Of a DNA stretch of 64,000 nt, positions 8,960 through 17,373 are shown piece by piece. This DNA is from Leptospira selangorensis (GTDB taxonomy: Bacteria > Spirochaetota > Leptospiria > Leptospirales > Leptospiraceae): positions 62,001 through 126,000 of the forward strand of contig NZ_RQES01000010.1 in NCBI RefSeq assembly GCF_004769405.1. The letters are read 5' to 3'. The translations under genes were made by a program, and so were the position numbers. How positions within the stretch are numbered: the stretch's first letter is position 1; the number at the start of each line of letters is the position of its first letter. The notes under the pieces were generated by a model that saw nothing but the letters and a program-made list of their open reading frames with translations, had not been told where the DNA came from and did not search any database.

Positions 8960-9538
8960 ATGACTGATACTTTAGTAGAACCGATCCAATTTCCCGGACT
9001 CCGTATGGAGGACAACCAACTCAAAGAAAGAAAAATTTTTCTTTGGGGACAGGTGGATGATTCTTCTGCAAAATATGTGGTGGAACGTCTATTATATCTT
9101 TCTAATCAAGATCCGGAAAAGGATATCACTCTTGTGATCAATAGCCCCGGAGGTGCGAATACTTCCGGTATGTCTATTTTGGATACTATGGATCTAATTC
9201 CGAACGATGTGAGCACGGTCTGTATGGGATTGGCCGCAAGTTTTGGTGCACTACTTCTCCTTTCAGGAACAAAAGGTAAAAGATTCGCATTCCCGCATAG
9301 TAGGATCATGTTACACCAACCTCATGTTCCGGGAACTTACCAAGCAAAAGCGACTGATATAGGGATTTTTGCTTCTATGATCGAAAGAGATAAGAAGGAG
9401 ATCAATCGTATCGTTTCCGAAAGGACCGGCCAACCCTTGGAAGTTGTGGAAAGAGATACTGATAGGGATCTTTGGCTTACTCCAACTGAGGCACAAATTT
9501 ACGGTGTGATTGACGGAGTTTTAGAAAACTGGAAATAA
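8960..9538 (+). CDS. clpP: ATP-dependent Clp protease proteolytic subunit
   Basis: A 192-aa ClpP, close to the normal family length. The catalytic triad is present: Ser94 in G-L-A-A-S-F-G-A, His119 in R-I-M-L-H-Q-P, and the Asp of D-R-D-L-W-L near 168. It assembles into heptameric rings that degrade proteins fed by Clp ATPases. I chose ATG 8960 because GGAG lies just upstream; a TTG at 8948 would add four residues. No clpX or clpA lies in the window. Leptospira has more than one ClpP and I cannot tell which isoform this is. Confidence 0.92.
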   Translation: MTDTLVEPIQFPGLRMEDNQLKERKIFLWGQVDDSSAKYVVERLLYLSNQDPEKDITLVINSPGGANTSGMSILDTMDLIPNDVSTVCMGLAASFGALLLLSGTKGKRFAFPHSRIMLHQPHVPGTYQAKATDIGIFASMIERDKKEINRIVSERTGQPLEVVERDTDRDLWLTPTEAQIYGVIDGVLENWK

Positions 9539-9546
9539 TATTAAAT

Positions 9547-9580
9547 TTGTTTAAACCTGAGGTTTACCTAGTTTAAACAA
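9547..9580. terminator. Bidirectional terminator between clpP and acetyltransferase
   Basis: TTGTTTAAAC and GTTTAAACAA form a perfect 10-bp stem with a 14-base loop. It sits 8 bases after the clpP stop and overlaps the last codons of the convergent acetyltransferase gene. Confidence 0.6.
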
Positions 9581-10162
9581 AAGATTTCCCCTGACGGTGG
9601 GCCATTCTTCTTTCGTAATACTGTAAACAACGGTGTCTCTTAAGGCGCCGTTTTTACTGATCCTATGATTCCTAAGTATCCCGTCTTGTTTTGCACCCAA
9701 TCTTTCAATCGCTTTTCTGGATGATAAATTCATAATATGGGTCCTAAATTCCACAGCGATACAACCCAAGGTCTCGAAGGCATGTTCCAAAAGTAAAAGT
9801 TTACATTCCGTATTCACAAAAGTTTTTTGGACCGATTTAGGATACCATGTCGCTCCAATCTCCAACCTGCGAGCATCCTTTTCTATATTCAAATATCTTG
9901 TAGTTCCTAAAATTTTTGAATCTTCTTTTCGGATCACTGCAAATGGAAGAGAGAGACCTGCTTCTTGTTCTTCTAACGCTTTTTGGATCCAGGCCTTCAT
10001 TCCTTCAGGTTCCGGAATATTAGTGTACCATAATTTCCAGAGTTCTCCGTCATGAAGAGCTTCCGTCAACGCGTCCGCATGTTCTAAAGAAAGAGGGACC
10101 AATTCAATACGGTCACCCAAAAGACGTATAGGTTTAGGAGGATAATATGTCGAAGAAATCAT
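9551..10162 (-). CDS. GNAT family N-acetyltransferase (RimJ/RimL type)
   Basis: A 203-aa GNAT protein. The N-terminus R-I-E-L-V-P-L-S-L-E-H-A-D-A-L-T is typical of the RimJ/RimL (Acetyltransf_3) subgroup. The central strand L-G-T-T-R-Y-L and R-L-E-I-G-A-T-W-Y are followed by the late N-x-x-S-x-x-x-x-E-x-x-G-A segment (N-L-S-S-R-K-A-I-E-R-L-G-A), which marks the acetyl-CoA site. It transfers an acetyl group to an amine, by family often a protein N-terminus or an antibiotic; the substrate is unknown. Cytoplasmic and monocistronic. Confidence 0.85.
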   Translation of the reverse strand: MISSTYYPPKPIRLLGDRIELVPLSLEHADALTEALHDGELWKLWYTNIPEPEGMKAWIQKALEEQEAGLSLPFAVIRKEDSKILGTTRYLNIEKDARRLEIGATWYPKSVQKTFVNTECKLLLLEHAFETLGCIAVEFRTHIMNLSSRKAIERLGAKQDGILRNHRISKNGALRDTVVYSITKEEWPTVRGNLLFKLGKPQV

Positions 10163-10193
10163 GTTTATAATATAAGAAGGATCGGGATCCGAT

Positions 10194-11093
10194 TTATAAC
10201 TTCAGGTAGCCTGATAAACACCAAGCACAAATTTCTTCCGTAAATGGAAGATCTTTCGCTTTTGCTACCACATCTGGAGGAACGGTATGAAAGAAGATCC
10301 TATCATCCACAGTTCTTCCGCAAATCTTACAAACGGAGATCTTCCACGGGGAAATGGTTTCTCCTTCCTTCTCGGCTTGGGAATGGAAACGAAAAGGTCG
10401 AACATCTTCGTCATTTTCCAATTTTGTTCTAAGAGAAAGATATTCCTCGCCAAAACTGATCTCTAATCTAAAGACATGTTCTCCTTCCATGGTATCAAAT
10501 CTAAGAAGATTCGGATCCAATCCTATTTCCTTAAATTGTAATATTGCTAATGCGATCCCTATCTCTCTCCCTTCCTCGTCGAAAGGATAATCTTCGTAGT
10601 ATTCTGAAAGATCTTGGTAGGACTTTGCTCTGGAAAGATATTCGGTTAGTGCTTCTTCCGCTTCAGAAGTAATCGGAGCTAAATTTGCGATCTCTAAGGA
10701 AACCCCCGAACCGGAATGGTGGATGGTGGTCCTGAGTATAGAACCTTCTTCTTTTAATCTATTCCTTAATTTTAATGGATCTGAGAAGTCCCAACTAGTC
10801 TCGAATTCGGCTTCTCTTTCGGTTAATGATTCTGAGCTGAGAGGATCCCAGCCCTTCTCCATAAAGTAGGAGTTCCTACAATTCTCTTTGAAGGCCATTT
10901 CTAATAGGGAATAAATGAGGGAAAGAGAAGGAGGAAGAATATCCGTCTTTTGGTAATATTCCAAGCAGAAACGTAGATAATTCTCCACGTTGGATTTATA
11001 ATATTGGGAAAGTACCACTCCATGAAGGACGATCTTTTTTCCGAGTTCCATTCCTCGGACCAAACGTTCCTTTTTGGCTAATTCTATTTCCAT
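10194..11093 (-). CDS. Unknown protein with possible degenerate GHKL fold and Cys pairs
   Basis: A 299-aa protein I do not recognise as a named family. Its middle looks like a degraded histidine-kinase ATPase domain. The helix S-L-L-E-M-A-F-K-E-N resembles an N-box, and G-R-E-I-G-I-A-L-A-I-L followed by the strands L-R-F-D and H-V-F-R-L-E-I resembles the G2 end. No HisKA and no D-x-G-x-G are seen. The C-terminus has C-K-I-C and C-A-W-C, a likely zinc-binding pair. A dispersed palindromic repeat (10866-10879) lies in the frame and encodes C-R-N-S-Y within the N-box-like segment. No signal peptide. Confidence 0.7.
   Translation of the reverse strand: MEIELAKKERLVRGMELGKKIVLHGVVLSQYYKSNVENYLRFCLEYYQKTDILPPSLSLIYSLLEMAFKENCRNSYFMEKGWDPLSSESLTEREAEFETSWDFSDPLKLRNRLKEEGSILRTTIHHSGSGVSLEIANLAPITSEAEEALTEYLSRAKSYQDLSEYYEDYPFDEEGREIGIALAILQFKEIGLDPNLLRFDTMEGEHVFRLEISFGEEYLSLRTKLENDEDVRPFRFHSQAEKEGETISPWKISVCKICGRTVDDRIFFHTVPPDVVAKAKDLPFTEEICAWCLSGYLKL
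10866..10879. repeat. GTAGGAGTTCCTAC repeat inside a coding sequence
   Basis: The reverse complement is exactly GTAGGAACTCCTAC, the core of the intergenic repeats at 7883 and 8017. It is read in frame by the minus-strand gene at 10194-11093. Confidence 0.65.
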
Positions 11094-11181
11094 CCGCTTA
11101 CGGAGTTCTGGCTCCCCGCAAAAGTATCGGGAGATTGAGGTCCCTGTCTGCCTTTTTTTATAGATCTGAGATTGAAAAAGA

Positions 11182-11226
11182 AACCGGTCCCCGGAGAAGA
11201 ACCTGAGCCCAAAACCTGGGACCGGC
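11182..11226 (-). terminator. Long-loop GC hairpin, terminator of gene at 11360
   Basis: On the minus strand GCCGGTCCC-A-GG pairs with CC-G-GGGACCGG across a 20-odd base loop, followed by TTTCTTTTTC. It lies about 135 bases past the stop of the small secreted protein. The 266-base spacer around it (11094-11359) shows no gene that I can support. Confidence 0.5.
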
Positions 11227-11359
11227 TAAATTGGTGCTATATTGGATGGGAAAATATTACGATGTGATCTCCAAAAATTCTATTTTGAGCGTAAGACTAG
11301 ACAACGCTTAGCTGAAAGCGGAGTACGGCTAGGGCCATGACTGGCTTTCGAAACTTAGA

Positions 11360-11701
11360 TTAGGAGATAGATGGTGGAGGAATATTCAACAGATGCTGAG
11401 ATAATAATTTATTGTGTTGGAATTGAAACCTATCCTGGCGGGAAGGGTTTGAGTTAGAGAGACCTGGAGTGTTTATCTCAGAAGTTAAAAAATCTCCCCA
11501 AACCGTTTCCGAAGGATCGGAGGTTTCGGCGAGATCGCTTAATTCTTCTATATCGGTCTCTTGTCCGACGATTATTTGTGATTGGTCGGACTTCTTCCCG
11601 GGATAAGGGCTGTTGGATGGTCCGGAATGGATAAAGAATAATAGAGTAATTAAGGCTAAGGAAGCCGAGACGAACCTTAGTTTTTTTCCTCTTAGGACCA
11701 T
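11360..11701 (-). CDS. Small secreted protein of unknown function
   Basis: A 113-aa protein starting M-V-L-R-G-K-K-L-R-F followed by a hydrophobic stretch (A-S-L-A-L-I-T-L-L-F-F-I) that reads as a signal peptide or N-terminal anchor. The mature part is polar, acidic in the middle and rich in Ser, Pro, Asn and Gln, suggesting low structure. There is no Cys, so it is not a lipoprotein. No family is recognised. It lies downstream of pgi on the same strand with a gap of 89 bases. Confidence 0.55.
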   Translation of the reverse strand: MVLRGKKLRFVSASLALITLLFFIHSGPSNSPYPGKKSDQSQIIVGQETDIEELSDLAETSDPSETVWGDFLTSEINTPGLSNSNPSRQDRFQFQHNKLLSQHLLNIPPPSIS

Positions 11702-11790
11702 ACTGAATCTAATCCGAAACCTGAATGAAACTCTGTCAAGCTTTTAGAAAAACCTTTTCGAAATGATAAACGAAAAAGAAATCTTTTAGC

Positions 11791-13131
11791 TTAGACTCCT
11801 TTTTTGCGAAGAAACTCTCTTAAATTTTCAAAACCCGGTTTCCCCAGTAATGCGAACATATTTTTCTTATAAGCCTCTACTCCAGGCTGATCGAATGGGT
11901 TTACGCCCAGCACATTCCCCGAAACTCCGCAGGCTAATTCAAAAAAATACATAATTTGGCCTAGACTTTTAGGTCCTGTGTCCGGAAACAAAATCTCCAA
12001 ACATGGTATTCCGCCTTCCGAATGTGCTACTAAGGTACCAAGGAATGCCTGTAAGTTTACTTCTTCTAAATTTTTAGAAGCTAAAAAGTTGAGCCCGTCC
12101 AGATCATCGCCATCCTCCGGAACCAAAACTTTTGCTCCTGTGTTTTTGGAATAAAGAACCGTCTCGAAAATATTACGTTCCCCTTCCTGCAAATATTGCC
12201 CAAGAGAATGCAGATCGGTAGTCAATTCCACAGAAGCAGGAAAAATACCCTTACCCTGTTTGCCCTCGCTCTCTCCAAACAATTGCTTCCACCATTCGGT
12301 AAGGGTTCGGATAGAAGGATTATAATTTGCGATTACTTCTATCTTCTTTCCGGATCTATAAAATAGATTTCTGTAAGCCGAATAAATACATGCAGGGTTT
12401 TTATGCGGAGAAGTTTCCGAAATCAAAAAGTCGGCTGCCTCAGAGAACCCTTCCCAAAATGAAAATATGTCTACTCCGGAGGCTGCAATCGGAAATAGTC
12501 CGACAGGCGTTAAAACCGAGTATCTTCCACCTACGTTATCCGGAATGGAGAAGGTCGCAAATCCCAACTCGTCCGACATCTTACGCAAGGAACCTTTGGA
12601 GCTGTCGGTTGTTGCAACTATCCTATCCTTTGCCTTGGCACCGTATTTTTTTTTGGCAAGATCCCAAAGTAAACGAAATGCCAGAGCAGGCTCGGTAGTA
12701 GTTCCGGACTTGGAAACCACGTTGATTGAAAATTCTTTATTCTCTAAATATTCTAAAAGTTCGGAATGATAACGTGCATCTAAGTGATGTCCCGCATAAA
12801 CGATCTCAGGTGATCCTAAACTTGGGGTTTTGAAATAAGGTTTTGAAGCTTCGATAACCGCCTTGGCTCCTAAATAAGAACCTCCAATCCCGATCACAAT
12901 AATAGTCTCGGATTGTTTTCTAAGTCTTTGGGCTTCAGAATGAATTTTTTCTAATTCTGTTCTTTGGATCTCTTGAGGAAGTCGGACCCAACCCAAAAAT
13001 TCGGAACCAGGAGATTTTCCGGAGAGAAGATTTTGTAATTTTAGGCCTGACTCTTTTAATAAGAGTTCGTAGGTTTTGGGATCTGCAAACTCCGAGGCAA
13101 ATCTATCGTTTATTTCTAAAGAAAAGGCCAT
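11791..13131 (-). CDS. pgi: Glucose-6-phosphate isomerase
   Basis: A 446-aa phosphoglucose isomerase, the shorter (~450 aa) bacterial form. It interconverts glucose-6-phosphate and fructose-6-phosphate in glycolysis, gluconeogenesis and sugar-nucleotide supply. SIS-fold motifs are visible: I-G-I-G-G-S-Y-L-G-A-K near 105, S-K-S-G-T-T-T-E-P in the middle, and the C-terminal signature D-Q-P-G-V-E-A-Y-K-K-N with the conserved Lys. No signal peptide. It is divergent from galK, with about 135 bases between them. Confidence 0.96.
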   Translation of the reverse strand: MAFSLEINDRFASEFADPKTYELLLKESGLKLQNLLSGKSPGSEFLGWVRLPQEIQRTELEKIHSEAQRLRKQSETIIVIGIGGSYLGAKAVIEASKPYFKTPSLGSPEIVYAGHHLDARYHSELLEYLENKEFSINVVSKSGTTTEPALAFRLLWDLAKKKYGAKAKDRIVATTDSSKGSLRKMSDELGFATFSIPDNVGGRYSVLTPVGLFPIAASGVDIFSFWEGFSEAADFLISETSPHKNPACIYSAYRNLFYRSGKKIEVIANYNPSIRTLTEWWKQLFGESEGKQGKGIFPASVELTTDLHSLGQYLQEGERNIFETVLYSKNTGAKVLVPEDGDDLDGLNFLASKNLEEVNLQAFLGTLVAHSEGGIPCLEILFPDTGPKSLGQIMYFFELACGVSGNVLGVNPFDQPGVEAYKKNMFALLGKPGFENLREFLRKKGV

Positions 13132-13266
13132 CGGTATTCCTCAAAATCGGACATCCGAGACAAATTACTTATGTTAATTGGAATAGCAAGGAAAAACGAA
13201 ATAATTCAATGTTCTAATTTTCCAAAATCCCTTGTAAGTATTCAGTATTAGATTTTATTTTCCAGA

Positions 13267-14430
13267 ATGACTCTTTCTGTCCGAGAGAATCTTTCTTCTT
13301 CTCTATCCGAAATTTTTCCAGACGCGCCTAGTCTTGGCCCAATTCGTTTTTTCTCTGCCCCGGGCAGGGTGAATATCATAGGAGAACATGTGGACTATGC
13401 GGGAGGACTTGTATTTCCTGCTGCAATCAATTTCAGAACACATTTTGCGATCCGAACAAATGGGCTTGGGACTTTTAGATTATATTCCTTGGATTTCCAA
13501 TCCGAATTTGTAACAAACGATCTCAACTACTCCGAAAAAAAACCTTGGGCAAATTATATTCTAGGAGTTATATCGGAAGCTCTTAAATTAGATTTAAGGG
13601 TAGAAGGTTTCGATCTTGCTTTTACAGGAAACATTCCCCAAGGAGCCGGACTTTCTTCTTCCGCGGCCGTAGAAGTTGGAACCGCATATGCACTTTCTAA
13701 AATTTTCAATTGGGACATTACAAAGGAGAAGATCGCGCTACTCGCTCAAGCCGCAGAAAATAATTTTGTAGGAGTCAATTGTGGGATCATGGATCAGTTC
13801 GTGATCGCAGTGGCCAAACTTTCTTCTTGTATTTCTCTAAATACGGAAAGTCTGGAATATTCTTACCATAGTCTGGATCTTCCTGGTTACGAATTTTATC
13901 TCATCGATTCGAATGTAAAACATAGTCTTAAGGAAAGTGAATACAATGACAGAGGAAAGGAAGTAGAATCTGCGACTTCAAAATGTAATAAACTTTCGAC
14001 TGAAGTCCGGACTTTAAGCCAAGCAGACTTCCTTCTAATTGAAAGGGCAGGGCTGACTCCTTCCGAATTTAAAAGAGCCACTCATATTTTAGGAGAAAGA
14101 TCCAGAGCCCAAAACGTTATCCGCTCCTTAAAGGATAAAAATGCGGAGAAGGTTGGGGAAGAACTATTCTCTTGCCACGAATCACTCTCCAAAAACTTTC
14201 AAGTCTCCTGCGAAGAAACGGATTATATAGTAGAATGGTTCCGTTCTGAAAATGTATTAGGCGCTAGAATGATAGGAGGAGGATTCGGAGGTTGTGTTCT
14301 AGTCCTGGACAAAGAAGGCAGATCTTCTGACTTATTTTCTAAATTAGAAAAGGAATATTTCCAAAAATTCGGACTAAATGCAAAGATCTATAAATTCTCT
14401 ATCTCAGAAGGAGTAAGAGAAGACTCTTAG
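13267..14430 (+). CDS. galK: Galactokinase
   Basis: A 387-aa GHMP-family kinase of normal galactokinase length. The N-terminal galactokinase signature P-G-R-V-N-I-I-G-E-H-V-D-Y is followed by the ATP-binding G-A-G-L-S-S-S-A-A-V-E, the catalytic-region C-G-I-M-D-Q-F and the C-terminal G-G-G-F-G-G-C. It phosphorylates galactose at C1 for the Leloir pathway; galT and galE are not adjacent. The pathway role in Leptospira, which lives mainly on fatty acids, is more likely polysaccharide precursor supply (inference). Confidence 0.93.
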   Translation: MTLSVRENLSSSLSEIFPDAPSLGPIRFFSAPGRVNIIGEHVDYAGGLVFPAAINFRTHFAIRTNGLGTFRLYSLDFQSEFVTNDLNYSEKKPWANYILGVISEALKLDLRVEGFDLAFTGNIPQGAGLSSSAAVEVGTAYALSKIFNWDITKEKIALLAQAAENNFVGVNCGIMDQFVIAVAKLSSCISLNTESLEYSYHSLDLPGYEFYLIDSNVKHSLKESEYNDRGKEVESATSKCNKLSTEVRTLSQADFLLIERAGLTPSEFKRATHILGERSRAQNVIRSLKDKNAEKVGEELFSCHESLSKNFQVSCEETDYIVEWFRSENVLGARMIGGGFGGCVLVLDKEGRSSDLFSKLEKEYFQKFGLNAKIYKFSISEGVREDS

Positions 14431-14518
14431 ATCGTTTAAAAAACGGGATAAAATCCTTGCAGAAACGGCTAGTAATTCGATAGTCTTCGCATTCGGTAAA
14501 AATAAGCGAACAATAATT

Positions 14519-14938
14519 ATGGCAGATACTCCTTGGAACCTGGACAGTAAAGATTTTGATCATGACGCACCCGAGCTGGGCGTATTCCTAGATCAGGATA
14601 ATATTCCGGAAGGTCTTCCAAAGGAAGCAGTGGTCGTGAAAATTTCTGGCGAGATCAATTTATACTCTGCACAGATCATGAAAGAAAGATTCTTTCATCT
14701 ACTCGATCGAGGGTTCATTTACCTTCTAGTGAATATGGAAAATGTGAAGTATATAGATTCATCCGGGCTCGGAGTTTTTATGGCGACACATTCCAGATTA
14801 GTGAAGAGTGGCAAGGGAGGCATCGCAGTCTTCTCTCCTTCTTCTCAAGTGAATAAAATTTTAGAACTTACCAAATTAAAAAGTCTGATCCGAGTAGGGA
14901 GTACTTCCAAAGAAGCTTGGAAACTTTTAGCGCCTTGA
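14519..14938 (+). CDS. STAS-domain anti-sigma factor antagonist
   Basis: A 139-aa single STAS-domain protein of the SpoIIAA/RsbV type. The phosphorylatable Ser motif Y-I-D-S-S-G-L-G-V-F is in place near residue 82, preceded by the conserved strand V-V-V-K-I-S-G-E-I-N-L-Y. In the family the unphosphorylated form binds an anti-sigma/switch kinase and releases its target. No partner kinase or sigma factor is adjacent. The next gene follows about 10 bases downstream, so the two may be co-transcribed without being functionally linked. Confidence 0.88.
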   Translation: MADTPWNLDSKDFDHDAPELGVFLDQDNIPEGLPKEAVVVKISGEINLYSAQIMKERFFHLLDRGFIYLLVNMENVKYIDSSGLGVFMATHSRLVKSGKGGIAVFSPSSQVNKILELTKLKSLIRVGSTSKEAWKLLAP

Positions 14939-14948
14939 CCCGTTGGCG

Positions 14949-15569
14949 ATGACCGATTCTCAAAAATTTAAAAAACATATAGAAACATTACTTCATTGTA
15001 GACTTTGTCCGGACATGGTGGGCAATCCTGTGCAAGGAGGAATTCCTGGCGCAAAAATTATGAGCATAGGCCAAGCCCCCGGCATCCACGAAGAAAAATT
15101 CGGAAGACCATTCGCATACACCGCGGGTAAAACTTTATTCAAATGGTTTTTATCTATTGGGATAGAAGAAGAAGTTTATAGATCCAAAGTGAATATGGCT
15201 GCGGTTTGTAGATGTTTTCCCGGCAAAGCAAAAAGTGGAGATAGAAAGCCGAATCCTTTCGAAGTACAAAATTGTTCCAGATACATTCGTTTCGAAGTGG
15301 AATTCAACCAGCCTGAGTTGATCATTCCGATAGGCAAACTCGCGATCGATCAATTGGTGGAGAATCAAAAGTATAAACTAGATGATGTCATCGGTAAAAA
15401 GTTTAAGAAAAATTTTTACGGAGTGGAATTAGATTGGATACCGTTACCACATCCATCCGGATTAAATGTTTGGAATCATTCCCCGGAAGCTAAGATACTG
15501 ATCGCAAAATCCTTGGATCTGATCCGAAAACACCCCGCAGTCAAAAGAGAATTCTTTTCTAAAAAATAA
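14949..15569 (+). CDS. Uracil-DNA glycosylase, family 4/5-like
   Basis: About 206 aa. The N-terminal C-R-L-C-P pair and two further Cys (in C-R-C-F-P-G-K and V-Q-N-C-S-R-Y) match the four-Cys iron-sulfur arrangement of thermophile-type UDGs. Motif 1 is G-Q-A-P-G-I-H-E-E-K-F-G-R-P-F and motif 2 is H-P-S-G-L-N-V-W. It would remove uracil or deaminated bases from DNA in base-excision repair. ATG 14949 is preferred to TTG 14943. It overlaps the convergent AraC-type gene by 11 bases at the 3' end. Confidence 0.83.
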   Translation: MTDSQKFKKHIETLLHCRLCPDMVGNPVQGGIPGAKIMSIGQAPGIHEEKFGRPFAYTAGKTLFKWFLSIGIEEEVYRSKVNMAAVCRCFPGKAKSGDRKPNPFEVQNCSRYIRFEVEFNQPELIIPIGKLAIDQLVENQKYKLDDVIGKKFKKNFYGVELDWIPLPHPSGLNVWNHSPEAKILIAKSLDLIRKHPAVKREFFSKK

Positions 15570-16317
15570 GATCTGAACCGGAGTTAATATTCTGGCGAAA
15601 CCATTGTTTCGGGCTAAAGCCAGTCTTCTTCCTAAATTCTCGGATAAAATGAGCTTGGTCATAATAACCGGCCTCTAATGCCAATTCGGTAAGATTGGAA
15701 GAAGAATTATAAAATCTGAATATATTTCTGAAACGTACAAGTCCTGCATATTCTTTCGGACTTAGACCGACTCTTGACCTGAAACCTCTTTCTAAACTGC
15801 TTTGGCTTATACCAAGATCTTCTGCCAAACCTTTGATCCCTATCTCTCCGAGTGAGGATTTGATCCTTCGAACCGCTTCCGGTAAGAATTTTTCTTTTTC
15901 TTCTTTTATAGGAAGAAGGTTCCGAAATTTTTCCAAGGTAAGAGAGGCCTCCTCCCCTTTCCAATCTGCTTCTTCGCAGTCTGCAATCAATCCAGAGATC
16001 GACTCTTTGGAAAACAGATCCTCTAAAGATAAACTTGAATCGCTGATCTGGTCCATTGGAACAGAGATCATTCTGGAAAGAACTAAGGGGGAAATATAAA
16101 CTAAAAGTGATTTTGTATCTTTTTCGGAGATGAAAGTTCTTGGTCCTCTTAAGATCCCGGTAATCCCAGCCTTCGCAAGAGTTTTAGATTGTTTGCCTGA
16201 GCCTAAGGAAATTTTTCCCTTGATTTGAACTCCAATTACACATTCTTCTCCAGGAAGAACCGTATAAGTTTCGGGAGATTCTTTATGACTCCAGGAAATT
16301 CGGATCATATCAGGCAA
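15559..16317 (-). CDS. AraC-family transcriptional regulator
   Basis: A 252-aa regulator. The C-terminal third carries two helix-turn-helix units: I-K-G-L-A-E-D-L-G-I-S-Q-S-S-L-E-R-G-F-R and L-T-E-L-A-L-E-A-G-Y-Y-D-Q-A-H-F, ending in the hallmark F-R-K-K-T-G-F-S-P-K-Q-W-F-R. The N-terminal part is a cupin-like sensing domain of the kind seen in DUF6597-type AraC proteins. The ligand is unknown. Its start overlaps the stop of the Cdd1-like gene by 8 bases, so the two are translationally coupled. Confidence 0.9.
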   Translation of the reverse strand: MPDMIRISWSHKESPETYTVLPGEECVIGVQIKGKISLGSGKQSKTLAKAGITGILRGPRTFISEKDTKSLLVYISPLVLSRMISVPMDQISDSSLSLEDLFSKESISGLIADCEEADWKGEEASLTLEKFRNLLPIKEEKEKFLPEAVRRIKSSLGEIGIKGLAEDLGISQSSLERGFRSRVGLSPKEYAGLVRFRNIFRFYNSSSNLTELALEAGYYDQAHFIREFRKKTGFSPKQWFRQNINSGSDLIF

Positions 16318-16591
16318 GCTGTTTGTCCTTCCAGAACCACCATTTCATTTTTTCCGGTTCAGGATCGGGAGTCGCTGAAACGTATACTGCACAACGAAAT
16401 ACGTACAGCATACATGGATCTACTTTAGTACCTTGGTATTCGCAAATTTCTTCGTATAATTTTTCAGGATCCAATTTTGCGAGTTCTAATTTACTACGAA
16501 CCCCCAAATTCCAGAGATCCTCTGCGATTACCTTGCCCACTCCGGGGAGAGTGCGGAATTCTTTTAATACCTCGGATTTATCCGACTTCAT
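16310..16591 (-). CDS. Cdd1-like helix-hairpin-helix protein
   Basis: A 93-aa protein with a helix-hairpin-helix segment E-F-R-T-L-P-G-V-G-K-V-I-A-E-D-L-W-N-L-G, then Y-E-E-I-C-E-Y-Q-G and D-P-C-M-L-Y-V-F-R-C-A-V-Y. This matches the pathogenicity-locus Cdd1 family, small proteins of unknown biochemical role that often sit beside regulators or metabolic genes. DNA binding through the HhH is inferred. Upstream of and overlapping the AraC regulator. Confidence 0.82.
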   Translation of the reverse strand: MKSDKSEVLKEFRTLPGVGKVIAEDLWNLGVRSKLELAKLDPEKLYEEICEYQGTKVDPCMLYVFRCAVYVSATPDPEPEKMKWWFWKDKQLA

Positions 16592-16663
16592 AGAAAGATC
16601 TTACAGGAATTCCGCCCAAAAATCAAGTGAGTTACTCGGTTTATTATAAACCAATACCGTAGT

Positions 16664-17239
16664 TCAGGAGAAAGTTTTTAACATTTCTTCGAATCTATTT
16701 TTGATCGGGGTTGGAACATTTGGGATTAGATATTTTGCCCAAATTTTCAGTTCATCTCCACCCAGAGAACTCATAATCTCTTTTTGGTGTTCATCTAATT
16801 CAGCATCTGAAAAGTACAAATGTAATCTAATTTGAGTTTCCTCTTCTTCTCTAGTCATATGGGAGAAGTAATCCGTTTGGAAACGAATTAGTTTTATATA
16901 AAATTCTTCGGAAATCGACTGAGCCTGTTCACCTTCTTCTTTGATCCGATCTAAAAGAAATTCCAGTTCTTCTATTTTTTCTTCCAGATATTTATGCTCT
17001 TCTTTATCTTTGAGAGAAGTTTGAGGATCTTTTTCTTCTAAATGTTTCAGACTCACCCCTTCCTCATCTCTTGCATGGATTTTTAACATTAAAAAGATCT
17101 CTTTTCCTAATTCTAAAAGTTGGAGTACATCTTTTGGATCCGAGTAATCAGTCCTGCCTGATTCTTGTACTAATTTCGAGATCCCATAACGGATTGCTTT
17201 ATGAGGGAAATCGTATACTTTTTTACGGTTGTTCAACAT
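16664..17239 (-). CDS. Hemerythrin-like HHE-domain protein
   Basis: A helical protein of about 191 aa. Metal-ligand-like residues are spaced as in hemerythrins: F-P-H-K-A-I-R near the start, K-I-H-A-R-D-E-E and L-K-H-L-E-E in the middle, and Y-F-S-H-M-T-R-E-E-E-E in the third helix. It may bind a di-iron centre for oxygen, NO or iron handling. ATG 17239 has GGAG seven bases upstream on the minus strand and is chosen over ATG 17278, which would add 13 residues without a ribosome site. Confidence 0.75.
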   Translation of the reverse strand: MLNNRKKVYDFPHKAIRYGISKLVQESGRTDYSDPKDVLQLLELGKEIFLMLKIHARDEEGVSLKHLEEKDPQTSLKDKEEHKYLEEKIEELEFLLDRIKEEGEQAQSISEEFYIKLIRFQTDYFSHMTREEEETQIRLHLYFSDAELDEHQKEIMSSLGGDELKIWAKYLIPNVPTPIKNRFEEMLKTFS

Positions 17240-17373
17240 TTCATTCTCCAGTAATGGAGAGATCCTAACCGTAAACATGGGAGAAAAATTGTATAAAATC
17301 GTCAGGAGTCGATTTTTTGAAAAACTACAGAAGAATCTAAGTATTGTATAAATCGGATTATTTAGTATAAATT

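Noticed and set aside
11226..11359. A structured RNA (SRP, 6S or tmRNA)
   Set aside because: Some stem-forming sequence is present, but none of the conserved motifs of those RNAs can be found.
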